Source: Burkholderiales bacterium (GTDB lineage Bacteria; Pseudomonadota; Gammaproteobacteria; Burkholderiales; Burkholderiaceae_C). Taken from it: a stretch of DNA of 32,459 nt. Made by a program: the position numbers and the translations under genes. Shown one piece after another: positions 1-10,691 of the stretch. Below the pieces are notes generated by a model that worked only from the letters and a program-made list of their open reading frames with translations, ran no database searches and had not been told where the DNA came from. Numbering within the stretch: position 1 is the stretch's first letter; every line of letters begins with the position of its first letter. The stretch lies in NCBI GenBank assembly GCA_028868895.1, contig JAGWTP010000042.1:1-32459 (forward strand), in the 5' to 3' direction.

Positions 1-123
1 GGCGGCGGTGGAGGGTGCGGCGGCGGCCGGGGGCGCCGCCGCCCGGGCCGGCCCGGCGCACGCCGCGAGCAGCGCGGCCACCGTCAGAGCCGACGACAAC
101 ACGCAAGGGGTTTGGAGCGGCAT
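1..123 (-). CDS. N-terminus of an exported protein or lipoprotein (runs off left edge)
   Basis: Reading leftward from ATG 123-121, the frame stays open to the window edge (41 codons). A GGAG ribosome-binding site lies five bases before the ATG. The first 30 residues form a signal peptide: a short polar start, a hydrophobic stretch (SALTVAALLAAC), then AGPARA, followed by an Ala/Pro-rich linker. LAAC could be a lipobox with Cys as the acylated residue, and ARA could instead be a signal peptidase I site. The gene starts 29 bases after the stop of the DMT transporter on the same strand, so they may be co-transcribed. The mature domain lies outside the window, so the function is unknown. Confidence 0.6.
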   Translation of the reverse strand, partial: MPLQTPCVLSSALTVAALLAACAGPARAAAPPAAAAPSTAA

Positions 124-152
124 GCGAACTCCGACAGGTTGGCAGGAGAGGG

Positions 153-3310
<3,158 letters not shown>

Positions 3311-3311
3311 G

Positions 3312-3414
3312 CGCCCCCAGGAAATGTCTTCGACATTCCCGCCCCAGGGTTCAAGCAAAGTGGCAAAGCCACATTTGCTTGAGAGGCGCGCGGCTTCAGC
3401 GCCGCTTGGGGGCG
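3312..3414. repeat. Palindromic non-coding element with 8-bp terminal inverted repeats
   Basis: The stretch after fadH begins CGCCCCCA (3312-3319) and ends with its exact reverse complement TGGGGGCG (3407-3414). Inside are two hairpins: AATGTC-TTC-GACATT (3323-3337) and a long one at 3351-3382 (TCAAGCAAA and GTGGC pairing with GCCAC and TTTGCTTGA around an AAA loop, one bulged A). The right end encodes the last codons of the PIN toxin. It looks like a dispersed palindromic repeat or MITE that may also end transcription between the convergent genes. Only one copy was noticed here. Confidence 0.5.
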
Positions 3415-3860
3415 ACCTGGCGTGTGGCCTTGGACGCAGGCTCGTGCGCCTGCAGCACGAACGGGTTCACGACGACGAGATCGTCGAAGCGCGCGCCGCT
3501 CTGGAAGTCTTCGGAATACAGCGTCGTGCAGCCGGCCTGCAGCGCGGCCTGCACGATCAGCGCGTCCCAGGCCGAGAGCTGGCGCTGTTGGCTCAGCGCC
3601 AGGCCGCGCAGCACCAGATCGGCGCTGGCCGGCACGATGCGCTCCTGCGCGAAGGTGGTCACCACCTCGAGCGCGTCGGCGGCGCCGAGCTGCTTCTTGC
3701 GCGTCAGCGTGACGTACAGCTCCTGCAGCACCTGCGTGCTCAGCACCATGTCGCGCGCGGTCATGTGCGCGGTGACGAGGTCTTGCGCGCGCGCCTGCTT
3801 GATCGACTCGGTGCGGTCGAACACGTAGACCAGCACGTTGGTGTCGAAGAAGCAGCTCAT
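3396..3860 (-). CDS. vapC: PIN-domain ribonuclease toxin, VapC-like
   Basis: VapC toxins are Mg2+-dependent RNases that cleave tRNA or rRNA when the paired antitoxin is lost. This 154-residue protein opens with the PIN signature FFDTNVLVY (Asp6), followed by acidic residues Glu47 (QVLQELYV), Asp99 (LSAWDALIV) and Glu117/Asp118 (YSEDF), which together form the usual metal-binding set. The length fits the family (about 130-155). The C-terminal tail (about residues 138-154) is basic and is encoded partly by the right arm of the palindromic element, so the tail may have been altered by that insertion. The gene starts 10 bases after the antitoxin stop on the same strand, the normal antitoxin-toxin order. 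Confidence 0.88.
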   Translation of the reverse strand: MSCFFDTNVLVYVFDRTESIKQARAQDLVTAHMTARDMVLSTQVLQELYVTLTRKKQLGAADALEVVTTFAQERIVPASADLVLRGLALSQQRQLSAWDALIVQAALQAGCTTLYSEDFQSGARFDDLVVVNPFVLQAHEPASKATRQVAPKRR

Positions 3861-3870
3861 GGGCTCGGGC

Positions 3871-4113
3871 TCAGCGGGCCGCCGGTTCGGAATACAGCGC
3901 CTCGCGGCCGGGCCACAGCGGCTCGTGGCTCACGCGCACCTTCTTCGCCAGCGCCTTGATGCGCGCGAGCCGTGCTTCGGTATCGCCCGCGCCCTGCGCG
4001 AACGCCTCGATCGCCTGGCGGCAGATTTCGTTGACGCTGGTGCCTTGCTGCACGGCCTTGATGCGCGCGGCGCGCAGCAACTGGTCGTCCACGGCTATCG
4101 TCATGTTGGCCAT
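3871..4113 (-). CDS. vapB: Ribbon-helix-helix antitoxin, VapB-like
   Basis: This 80-residue protein should bind and block the PIN toxin encoded just downstream and repress their shared promoter. The N-terminal MTIAVDDQLLRAARIKAVQQGTS fits a ribbon-helix-helix DNA-binding fold, followed by helix SVNEICRQAIEAFAQ. The C-terminal part (about 45-80) would be the toxin-binding tail. A strong AGGAGGT lies seven bases before ATG 4113. A GTG three bases upstream is also open but is too close to the ribosome-binding site. A perfect palindrome sits in the promoter region. The family is assigned from the fold and the PIN partner rather than close recognition. Confidence 0.82.
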   Translation of the reverse strand: MANMTIAVDDQLLRAARIKAVQQGTSVNEICRQAIEAFAQGAGDTEARLARIKALAKKVRVSHEPLWPGREALYSEPAAR

Positions 4114-4132
4114 CACCGGACCTCCTGAATTG

Positions 4133-4147
4133 ACACTGAATCAGTGT
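4133..4147. promoter_or_regulatory. VapBC operator palindrome
   Basis: ACACTG-AAT-CAGTGT is a perfect 6-3-6 inverted repeat 20 bases upstream of the antitoxin start. On the minus strand it overlaps a TACACT that could be the -10 box. It fits autoregulation by the antitoxin or toxin-antitoxin complex, which is known for the family and inferred here. Confidence 0.55.
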
Positions 4148-4283
4148 AGCACGGGGTCAGTGAGGTTGGGTCAGCGGTTGGGCGAATCCACTGACGATGC
4201 GGGGTAAGGCGGCCCTGCCCGGTCGCGCCGCGCCCCGCAGGGGTCACGAGCACCGTCGCGGCGCCCGTGCCCCGCACTGACGT

Positions 4284-5183
4284 TCAGGTCGCCGGCTTGT
4301 CCGACAGCGCCTTCAGGTTGTCGATCAGCTCCTGGCTCATCGGCGCGTTCAGGTTGATGCCCTTGGGCGGGATCGGCGACTGGAACCACTTGGTGTAGAG
4401 CTTGGTGAACTCGCCGCTCTTCATCATGCCGGCCAGCGTGTCGTCGACCAGCTTCTTGAACGCCGGGTCGTCGCGCCGCAGCATGATCGCGTAGGGCTCG
4501 ACCTGGATCGGGTCGCCCACCACCGCCAGCGAGGCCGGGTTCTGGCTGCTCGCGCGCAGGCCGTAGAGCAGGATGTCGTCCATGCCGAAGGCCACCGCGC
4601 GGCCGGTCTCGACCATCAACGCCGCGTCGGCGTGGTCCTTGGCGCCGAGCAGGTCCATGCCGAGCTTCTTCTCCTCGTTCAGGTTGCGCAGGATCTTGTA
4701 GTTGGTGGTGCCGGTGGTCGAGACGATCGTCTTGCCCTTCAGGTCGTCGATGGTCTTGATCTGCGTGCCGGCCTTCACCAGGAAGCGCGTGCCGGTGTAG
4801 AAGTAGTTGATCGCGAACTGCACCTGCTTGCCGCGCTCGCTGTTGTTGGTGGTCGAGCCGCACTCGATGTCGATCGTGCCGTTCTGCAGCAGCGGAATGC
4901 GATTGGCCGAGGTCACGGCCTGGAAGTTGACCTTGAGGTCGGGGTGGCCGGTGGCCTTCTTGACCTGGTCGACGATCTTCATGCAGATCTCGTGGGCGAA
5001 GCCGATCGGCTGGGCCTTGTCGTCGAGGTACGAGAACGGGATCGACGATTCGCGGTAGGCCAGCGTGATCGCGCCCGATTGCTTGACCTTGTCGAGCGTC
5101 GAGGTGGGCTGGGCTGCGACCCAGGCCGGTGCGGCCAGGGCCAGGGCCAGGATCGAGATCGTTTTGAGAGCGGGCAGACGCAT
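4284..5183 (-). CDS. gltI: Glutamate/aspartate ABC transporter substrate-binding protein
   Basis: This 299-residue periplasmic binding protein (SBP_bac_3 fold) delivers acidic amino acids to an ABC importer. A classic signal peptide covers residues 1-24 (MRLPALKTISILALALAAPAWVAAQ, cut near AA|Q). The mature part opens with TLDKVKQSGAITLAYRESSIPFSY and contains the family motifs LLQNGTIDIECGSTTNN, VSTTGTTNYK and GMDDILL. Together these match the DEBP/GltI subgroup. The start has an AAGGAA ribosome-binding site and a clear upstream promoter. The usual permease (GltJ/GltK) and ATPase (GltL) genes are not adjacent, so it is an orphan here and its permease must lie elsewhere. Confidence 0.9.
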   Translation of the reverse strand: MRLPALKTISILALALAAPAWVAAQPTSTLDKVKQSGAITLAYRESSIPFSYLDDKAQPIGFAHEICMKIVDQVKKATGHPDLKVNFQAVTSANRIPLLQNGTIDIECGSTTNNSERGKQVQFAINYFYTGTRFLVKAGTQIKTIDDLKGKTIVSTTGTTNYKILRNLNEEKKLGMDLLGAKDHADAALMVETGRAVAFGMDDILLYGLRASSQNPASLAVVGDPIQVEPYAIMLRRDDPAFKKLVDDTLAGMMKSGEFTKLYTKWFQSPIPPKGINLNAPMSQELIDNLKALSDKPAT

Positions 5184-5218
5184 GAGACGTTCCTTGGGTT
5201 GGTTTGAGCGAGAGACGG

Positions 5219-5246
5219 ATGGTACGGTTCGCGCAAGCACGGTCAA
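5219..5246 (-). promoter_or_regulatory. Sigma-70 promoter of gltI
   Basis: On the minus strand, TTGACC (5241-5246) and TACCAT (5219-5224) are separated by 16 bases, with the -10 box 35 bases before the gltI ATG. This is a good vegetative promoter match. Confidence 0.6.
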
Positions 5247-5375
5247 TGCCAGGGGAACCCGCAGTGCGCGCCGCGCGTTGCGCACAATGCCGCGTGCCGC
5301 GCGGGCAGCCCGCGTCGGCGTTTGCCGGGCCTGCGCGCGACCTGCCCGCCGCCCGGGCGGGAACCACGGAGTCCC

Positions 5376-7382
5376 ATGGAGTCGCACCTTCAAGCGCTGA
5401 CCGGCTACTTTTCCGCGCACTCCGGGCTGGCCCTCGGCGCGGTGTTTGCGGCGGCGCTGCTGGAGGCGCTCGCGGTGATCGGCACCGTGGTGCCGGGCAG
5501 CACGATCGTCTTCATCGGCGGCGTGCTGGTCGGGCTGCGCGCGCTCGATGCGGGCGGCGCCGCGGCGGCGGCCGTGAGCGGCGCGGTCCTCGGCGACGGC
5601 ATCAGCTTCTGGCTCGGCCGCCATCACCACGAACGGCTGCGCGCGATGTGGCCGCTGCGCGCGCACCCGGCCCTGTTCGAGCGCGGCCAGGCGTACTTCG
5701 CGCTGCACGGCGGCAAGAGCGTGTTCCTGGGCCGGTTCCTGGGCCCGGTGCGCGCCATCGTGCCGGTGATCGCCGGCATGTCGGAGATGCCGGTGGCGCG
5801 CTTCTACGCCGTCAACGTGCTGTCCGCGTTCGCCTGGGCCGGCGCGCACCTGCTGCCGGGCATGCTGTTCGGCGCCTCGCTGCAACTGGCCGGCGCCATC
5901 AGCTCGCGGCTCCTCATCCTGCTGGCCATCGTGCTCGCCGCGGCGTGGCTGCTGAGCGTGCTGGTGCGCTGGGCCTACCGCCGCGGCGGGCCGCTGCTGG
6001 CGTACCTGCGCCGCCGCCTGGTGGGCTGGGCGGGCGCGCGGGTGGGCGTGGTGCCGCGCGTCGCGCGGTCGCTGTTCGACCCGGCACGCCCCGAATCGGC
6101 CGGGCTGCTTGTCGCCGCGGCGCTGCTGGTCGGCGGTGTCTGGCTGTTCCTGGGCATCTTGCAGGACGTGGTCGCGAACGACCCGCTGGTGCGCCTGGAC
6201 CGGCTCGTGTTCGCGTCGCTGCAGGGGCTGCGCACGGCGTGGGTCGACGACGCCATGGTCACCGCCACCGAGCTCGGCAGCGTCGCCGTCGCGCTGCCGG
6301 TGATCGCCGCGGTGGCGCTGCTGCTCGCGCTGGCGCGGTGCTGGCGCACGCTGGCCTACTGGCTGACGGCGGTCGGCGTCGCGCAGGCACTCGTCTGGGC
6401 CCTGAAGCTGACCGTCGAGCGGGCGCGGCCGACCGCGCTGTACCGCGGCGTCGAGCAGTTCTCGTTCCCGAGCGGGCACGCGGCGTCGAGCATCGTGCTC
6501 TACGGCTTCCTGGCGTTCCTGCTCGCGCGCGGCCGCTCCGCCCGCGGCCGGGTCGTGCTCACGCTGGCGGCGGCGCTGGCGATCGGCCTGGTCTCGTTCT
6601 CGCGCCTGTACCTCGGCGCGCACTGGCTGTCCGACGTGCTCGCCAGCCTCAGCCTGGGGACCGCGTGGGTCGCGCTGCTCGCGATCGCCTACACCCGCCA
6701 CGGGCACGGCGAGCGCGTGCCGCCGCGCGCCTTGCTGTTCACCGCGCTCGGCACCCTCGCGGTGGCCGGCGTGCTGCAGGTGGCCGGCCACCACCGCGCC
6801 GACCTCGCCCGGTATGCACGCGCGGCCCCGGCCCCCGCGGTGCTACTGCCCGACTGGCGCGGCGCCGGCTGGCAGCGCCTGCCAGCCCACCGCACCGAGA
6901 TCGACGGCGAGGCCGACGAGCCGCTGGCGCTGCAGTGGGCGGCGCCGGCCGAGCGCATCAAAGCGGCACTCGCCGCCGCCGGCTGGCGCGTGCCGGCGCC
7001 GTGGGCGTCGCGCGCGGCGTTGCTGTGGCTGCTGCCTTCCACCCCGATCGGCGAGCTGCCGGTGCTGGCCAAGTTCCAGCACGGCGAGCCGCCGCGCCTG
7101 ACGTTCGAGCGCGCGCTCGACGACCGGCACCGCCTGGTGGTGCGGCTCTGGGCCAGCGCCGACCGGGTCGACGTGGCGGGCGGCGGGCCGAGCCCGCTGT
7201 GGCTCGGCATGGTGACGTTCGAGCGCGCCGAGCGCCCTGCGGGCCTGTTCACGTTGGTGGCCACCGAGGCGGACTACGCAGCCCCGGTCGCGCGGCTGGC
7301 GCAGGCGCTCGCAGCGGCGCCGTCGGCCGTGCCGGTGGCGCTGCGCCAACGCGGTGACCAGCCGGTGCTGCTGGTCTGGTGA
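5376..7382 (+). CDS. DedA / PAP2 phosphatase / LssY C-terminal fusion membrane protein
   Basis: This 668-residue protein has three parts. Residues 1-200 are a DedA (SNARE-associated/VTT) domain, with LLEALAVIGTVVPGST and GRFLGPVRAIVPVIAGM. Residues about 240-440 are a membrane PAP2 phosphatase with all three catalytic motifs: K344 to R351-P352 (KLTVERARP), S366-G367-H368 (FPSGH), and R410...H416...D420 (SRLYLGAHWLSD). Residues about 490-665 resemble the soluble LssY C-terminal domain (LLPSTPIGELPVLAKF, LVVRLWAS, LWLGMVTFE). DedA proteins act in undecaprenyl-phosphate or phospholipid flipping, and PAP2 enzymes dephosphorylate lipid pyrophosphates, so a lipid-carrier recycling role is likely but inferred. 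ATG 5376 was chosen for its GGAG and DedA alignment. A 6-bp GC hairpin (5345-5361) precedes the ribosome-binding site. Confidence 0.9.
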   Translation: MESHLQALTGYFSAHSGLALGAVFAAALLEALAVIGTVVPGSTIVFIGGVLVGLRALDAGGAAAAAVSGAVLGDGISFWLGRHHHERLRAMWPLRAHPALFERGQAYFALHGGKSVFLGRFLGPVRAIVPVIAGMSEMPVARFYAVNVLSAFAWAGAHLLPGMLFGASLQLAGAISSRLLILLAIVLAAAWLLSVLVRWAYRRGGPLLAYLRRRLVGWAGARVGVVPRVARSLFDPARPESAGLLVAAALLVGGVWLFLGILQDVVANDPLVRLDRLVFASLQGLRTAWVDDAMVTATELGSVAVALPVIAAVALLLALARCWRTLAYWLTAVGVAQALVWALKLTVERARPTALYRGVEQFSFPSGHAASSIVLYGFLAFLLARGRSARGRVVLTLAAALAIGLVSFSRLYLGAHWLSDVLASLSLGTAWVALLAIAYTRHGHGERVPPRALLFTALGTLAVAGVLQVAGHHRADLARYARAAPAPAVLLPDWRGAGWQRLPAHRTEIDGEADEPLALQWAAPAERIKAALAAAGWRVPAPWASRAALLWLLPSTPIGELPVLAKFQHGEPPRLTFERALDDRHRLVVRLWASADRVDVAGGGPSPLWLGMVTFERAERPAGLFTLVATEADYAAPVARLAQALAAAPSAVPVALRQRGDQPVLLVW

Positions 7383-7402
7383 GCGCTCGCGCACCCCGGC
7401 AC

Positions 7403-7420
7403 GGCGCCTCGAGCGGCGCC
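7403..7420. terminator. GC hairpin between convergent genes
   Basis: GGCGCC-TCGAGC-GGCGCC forms a 6-bp stem 20 bases after the DedA/PAP2 stop. No T-run follows on either strand, so intrinsic termination is possible but unproven. Confidence 0.3.
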
Positions 7421-7512
7421 TGCCGATGCGCTGTGTGGTGCCCTCTTGGACCCGATGGAACGTGTCGGGGGTGTCGATGGCCGCGAGCCGCGCCTGCCGA
7501 TGCGCCGCGTGG
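7411..7512. repeat. Imperfect 28-bp direct repeat (two copies)
   Basis: Copies at 7411-7438 and 7485-7512 differ at three positions and share a perfect 16-base core, GCGCCTGCCGATGCGC. They lie 74 bases apart in the short non-coding gap between convergent genes. The role is unknown. The first copy overlaps the hairpin at 7403-7420. Confidence 0.6.
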
Positions 7513-7523
7513 CGAAGGCCCGG

Positions 7524-10500
7524 TCAGTGCGGCGCGGCGAGCGCCGGGCTTGCATCGGGCCGATCGGGCAGCGCGCCCCAGCGCCCATAGCGCGCCGCGA
7601 GCACCGGCAGCACGAGCAGGTTCAACAGCGTGGACGTGACGAGCCCGCCCAGGATCACGATCGCCATCGGCCCTTCGATCTCGTTGCCGGGCTCGCCGCT
7701 GAGCAGCGCCAGCGGCAGCAACGCCAGGCCGGTGACGAGCGCGGTCATCAGGATCGGCACGAGCCGCTCGGACGCGCCCTGGATCGCGGTGGCGGCGTTC
7801 CAGGCCAGGCCCTCGCGGCGCACCAGGTGCTCGTAGTGCGAGACCAGCATGATCGAGTTGCGCAGCGTGATGCCGAACAACGTGACGAAGCCCACCAGCG
7901 AGCCGAGCGTGAGGTTGCCGCCGCTGGCCACCAGCATCGCCACGCCGCCGACCAGCGCGAACGGCACGTTCATCAGCACCAGCGCCAGCGCGCGCAGGCT
8001 GCGCAGCGCCACGAACAGCAGCAGCACGATGCCGGCCGCCGCCACCGCCGAATACACCAGCAGGTCGCGTTGCGACTGCGCCTGTGCCTGCGCCTCGCCG
8101 GCGAACACCGCATAGGTGCCGTGCGGGAAGTGCACGGCGCGCGCGACCTGCGCCTGCGCGTCGGCGACGAAGGCGCCGACAGAGCGCCCGTGCACGCTGG
8201 CGGTGACGGTCTGCACGCGCTGCCCGCCGCGGTGCTGGATCTGCTCGCGCCCGCCGGCCTGCTGGATGTCGGCGAGCTGCGCCAGCGGCACCGCCTGGCC
8301 CTGCAGGTTGCGCACCAGCAGCGCACCGACCTCGGCCGGGTTGCCGCGCGCGCCCGAGCCGAGCCGCACGACCACGTCGAACGCCTTGCTGCCCTCGTAG
8401 ACCTGGGCCACGCCGATGCCCTGGAACGCGGCCTGGACGGTGTCGAGCACATCGACCGAGCGCACGCCGTAGCGCGCCAGCTGGTCGGGGCGCAGCCGCA
8501 CCGTGAGTTCCGGCGTGCCCGGCGGCGAGCGCACCGTCACGCCGATCGCGCCGGGCACGCCGCCGAGCACCTGGGCGATTTCCTGCGCCTTGGCGTCGAG
8601 CACGTCGAGGTCGTTGCCGAAGATGTTGACGATCACCGGCGCCGTGTAGCCCGAGATCGTTTCGTCGATGCGCTCCTTCAGGAAGGTGTTGGCCGAGGTG
8701 GTCAGGCCCGGGAACCCGGCCAGCACCGTCTCGATCTGCGCCCGCGCGCGTTGCTGGCCGGCGCCCGACATCGGCTTGAGCGCGACCTCGAACTCGCTCA
8801 CGTGCACGCCCACCGGGTCGACCACCGCGGCGGCGCGGCCGGCGCGCTGCGCGACGCTGCGCACCCCGGGGATCTTCTGCAGCGCCAGCGTCAGCTGCCG
8901 GCCCACGCGCATCGACTCGGCGAGCGAGGTGCCCGGTGCCGCCGCGCTGTGCACGATGAAGTGGCCTTCCTTCAGCTCCGGGATGAAGCTCGCGCTCAGG
9001 AACGGCAGCGCCGCCAGCGCCGCGACCACCAGCAGCGCCAGCACCCCGATCAACGCCGCACCGCGGTGCTGCGCGCCCTCGAGCAAGGCCACGTAGCGGC
9101 GCTTGAGCGCGCGCACCAGGCGCGGCTCGGCCTGCGGCAGCTTGCCGTGCGTGAGCAGCACGCAGGCCAGCGCCGGCGTCACCGTCAGCGCCACGCCCAG
9201 CGACGCGACGATCGCCAGGATGTAGGCGACGCCCAGCGGCGCGAACAGCCGCCCGGCCACGCCCGACAGCGTGAGCACCGGCAGGAACACCAGCGCGACG
9301 ATGAAGGTCGCGAACACGACCGCGCTGCGCACCTCCAACGATGCCTTCCAGACCACCCGCGCCAGCGGCAGCGGTGCGGCCAGTTCCTGGTTCTGGCGCA
9401 GCCGGCGCAGGATGTTCTCGACGTCGACGATGGCGTCGTCGACGACCTCGCCGAGCGCGATCGCCAGGCCGCCCAGCGTCATCGTGTTCAGGCTGACGCC
9501 GAAGTGCGTGAGCACGATCACCGCGGTCAGCAGCGACAGCGGGATCGCCACCGCCGAGATGAACGCGGTGCGCACGCTGAACAGGAACAGGAACAGCACC
9601 ACCATCACCAGCACGCCGCCCACCAGCAGGGCAGTGCGCAGGTGGCCGATTGCGGCGGTGATGAAGTCGGCCGGGCGGAACAGGTCGGGCGTGAGCACGA
9701 TGTGCTCGGTGGCGAGCACCGGCTTCAATTCGCCCAGCACGCGCTCGACCGAATTCGACACCGCCATCGTGTCGGCGCCGTACTGGCCCTCGATGACCAG
9801 CATCACGCCGGGCTGGTCGCCGATGGCCGCTGCGCCGACCGCGGGCGCCGGGCCGATCGCGACCCGGGCCACGTCGCCGAGGTGGATCGCCACCCCGCCG
9901 CGCTCGGCGACCACGGTCTGCGCGAGCTGCGCCGCGGTGGTGACCTGGCCTTCGGTGAGCACGTTGATGCGCTGGTTCGCGTTCTCGAGGAAGCCGCCGC
10001 CGCGCACCCCGGTGGATTGCCGTGCCGCGGCCAGCACCTGCGTCATCGAGAGCCCGTAGCGCAGCAACTGGTGCGGGTCGACGTCGATCTGGAACTGGCG
10101 CACCTGGCCGCCGAACACGATCGCGTCGGCCACGCCGGGCACCGCCAGCAGGCGCGGGCGCACGGTCCACTGGGCGAAGTCGTGCAGCGCCATCATCGAC
10201 TGCACCGGCGAGGTCAGCCCGGCCACCAGCACCACGCCGGTCGACGAGGTCAGCGGCAGCAGTGCCGGCGCCTTCACGCCCAGCGGCAGCGCCGCCGCCA
10301 CGCCGCCGAGCCGCTCGCTGACGAGCTGGCGAGCCTGCTGGATGTCGGTGCCGCCGTTGAACGTGAGCGTGACCACCGACAACCCGGCCAGCGACTTGGA
10401 GCGCAGGTCCTGCAGCCCGATCGTGCCGGCGAGCGCGTTCTCGATCGGCTGCGTGACCAGCGTTTCGACCTGCTCGCTCGACAGCCCCGGCGCCTCGGCG

Positions 10501-10649
10501 TGGATCACCGCCAGCGGCGGCGAGAACTCGGGAAAGACGTCGAGCCGGGCCTGGAACAGCACCAGCATGCCGTAGCCGGCGAGCAGCGCGGCCAGCGCGA
10601 TCACCACGCCGCGCAGGCGGATCGAGCCACGAACCAGGCGGCTCAGCAT
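7524..10649 (-). CDS. RND efflux permease, heavy-metal-efflux (CzcA/CusA-like) class
   Basis: This 1041-residue inner-membrane proton antiporter is the pump of a tripartite envelope system. The layout is normal for RND: one N-terminal helix, a large periplasmic loop (about 34-335), helices 2-6, a second loop, then a C-terminal helix bundle. TM4 carries GEVVDDAIVDVENILRRL, with Asp404, Asp405 and Glu411 as the likely proton relay. LDVFPEFSPP and the late QIQHRGGQRVQTV segment resemble CzcA/CusA rather than AcrB proteins. The methionine-rich metal funnel of CusA is not evident, so Cu/Ag is not supported and the substrate is open. It begins 42 bases after the adaptor gene stop in an operon with the adaptor and outer-membrane factor. 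Confidence 0.88.
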   Translation of the reverse strand: MLSRLVRGSIRLRGVVIALAALLAGYGMLVLFQARLDVFPEFSPPLAVIHAEAPGLSSEQVETLVTQPIENALAGTIGLQDLRSKSLAGLSVVTLTFNGGTDIQQARQLVSERLGGVAAALPLGVKAPALLPLTSSTGVVLVAGLTSPVQSMMALHDFAQWTVRPRLLAVPGVADAIVFGGQVRQFQIDVDPHQLLRYGLSMTQVLAAARQSTGVRGGGFLENANQRINVLTEGQVTTAAQLAQTVVAERGGVAIHLGDVARVAIGPAPAVGAAAIGDQPGVMLVIEGQYGADTMAVSNSVERVLGELKPVLATEHIVLTPDLFRPADFITAAIGHLRTALLVGGVLVMVVLFLFLFSVRTAFISAVAIPLSLLTAVIVLTHFGVSLNTMTLGGLAIALGEVVDDAIVDVENILRRLRQNQELAAPLPLARVVWKASLEVRSAVVFATFIVALVFLPVLTLSGVAGRLFAPLGVAYILAIVASLGVALTVTPALACVLLTHGKLPQAEPRLVRALKRRYVALLEGAQHRGAALIGVLALLVVAALAALPFLSASFIPELKEGHFIVHSAAAPGTSLAESMRVGRQLTLALQKIPGVRSVAQRAGRAAAVVDPVGVHVSEFEVALKPMSGAGQQRARAQIETVLAGFPGLTTSANTFLKERIDETISGYTAPVIVNIFGNDLDVLDAKAQEIAQVLGGVPGAIGVTVRSPPGTPELTVRLRPDQLARYGVRSVDVLDTVQAAFQGIGVAQVYEGSKAFDVVVRLGSGARGNPAEVGALLVRNLQGQAVPLAQLADIQQAGGREQIQHRGGQRVQTVTASVHGRSVGAFVADAQAQVARAVHFPHGTYAVFAGEAQAQAQSQRDLLVYSAVAAAGIVLLLFVALRSLRALALVLMNVPFALVGGVAMLVASGGNLTLGSLVGFVTLFGITLRNSIMLVSHYEHLVRREGLAWNAATAIQGASERLVPILMTALVTGLALLPLALLSGEPGNEIEGPMAIVILGGLVTSTLLNLLVLPVLAARYGRWGALPDRPDASPALAAPH

Positions 10650-10691
10650 GGCGTGGCGCGGCGGGCTCGACGGGATCGACGAGGTGTCATG

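Noticed and set aside
4284-6794. 836-codon minus-strand ORF extending gltI upstream
   Set aside because: Only the last 299 codons match the binding protein and start with a signal peptide. The rest is antisense to the DedA/PAP2 gene.
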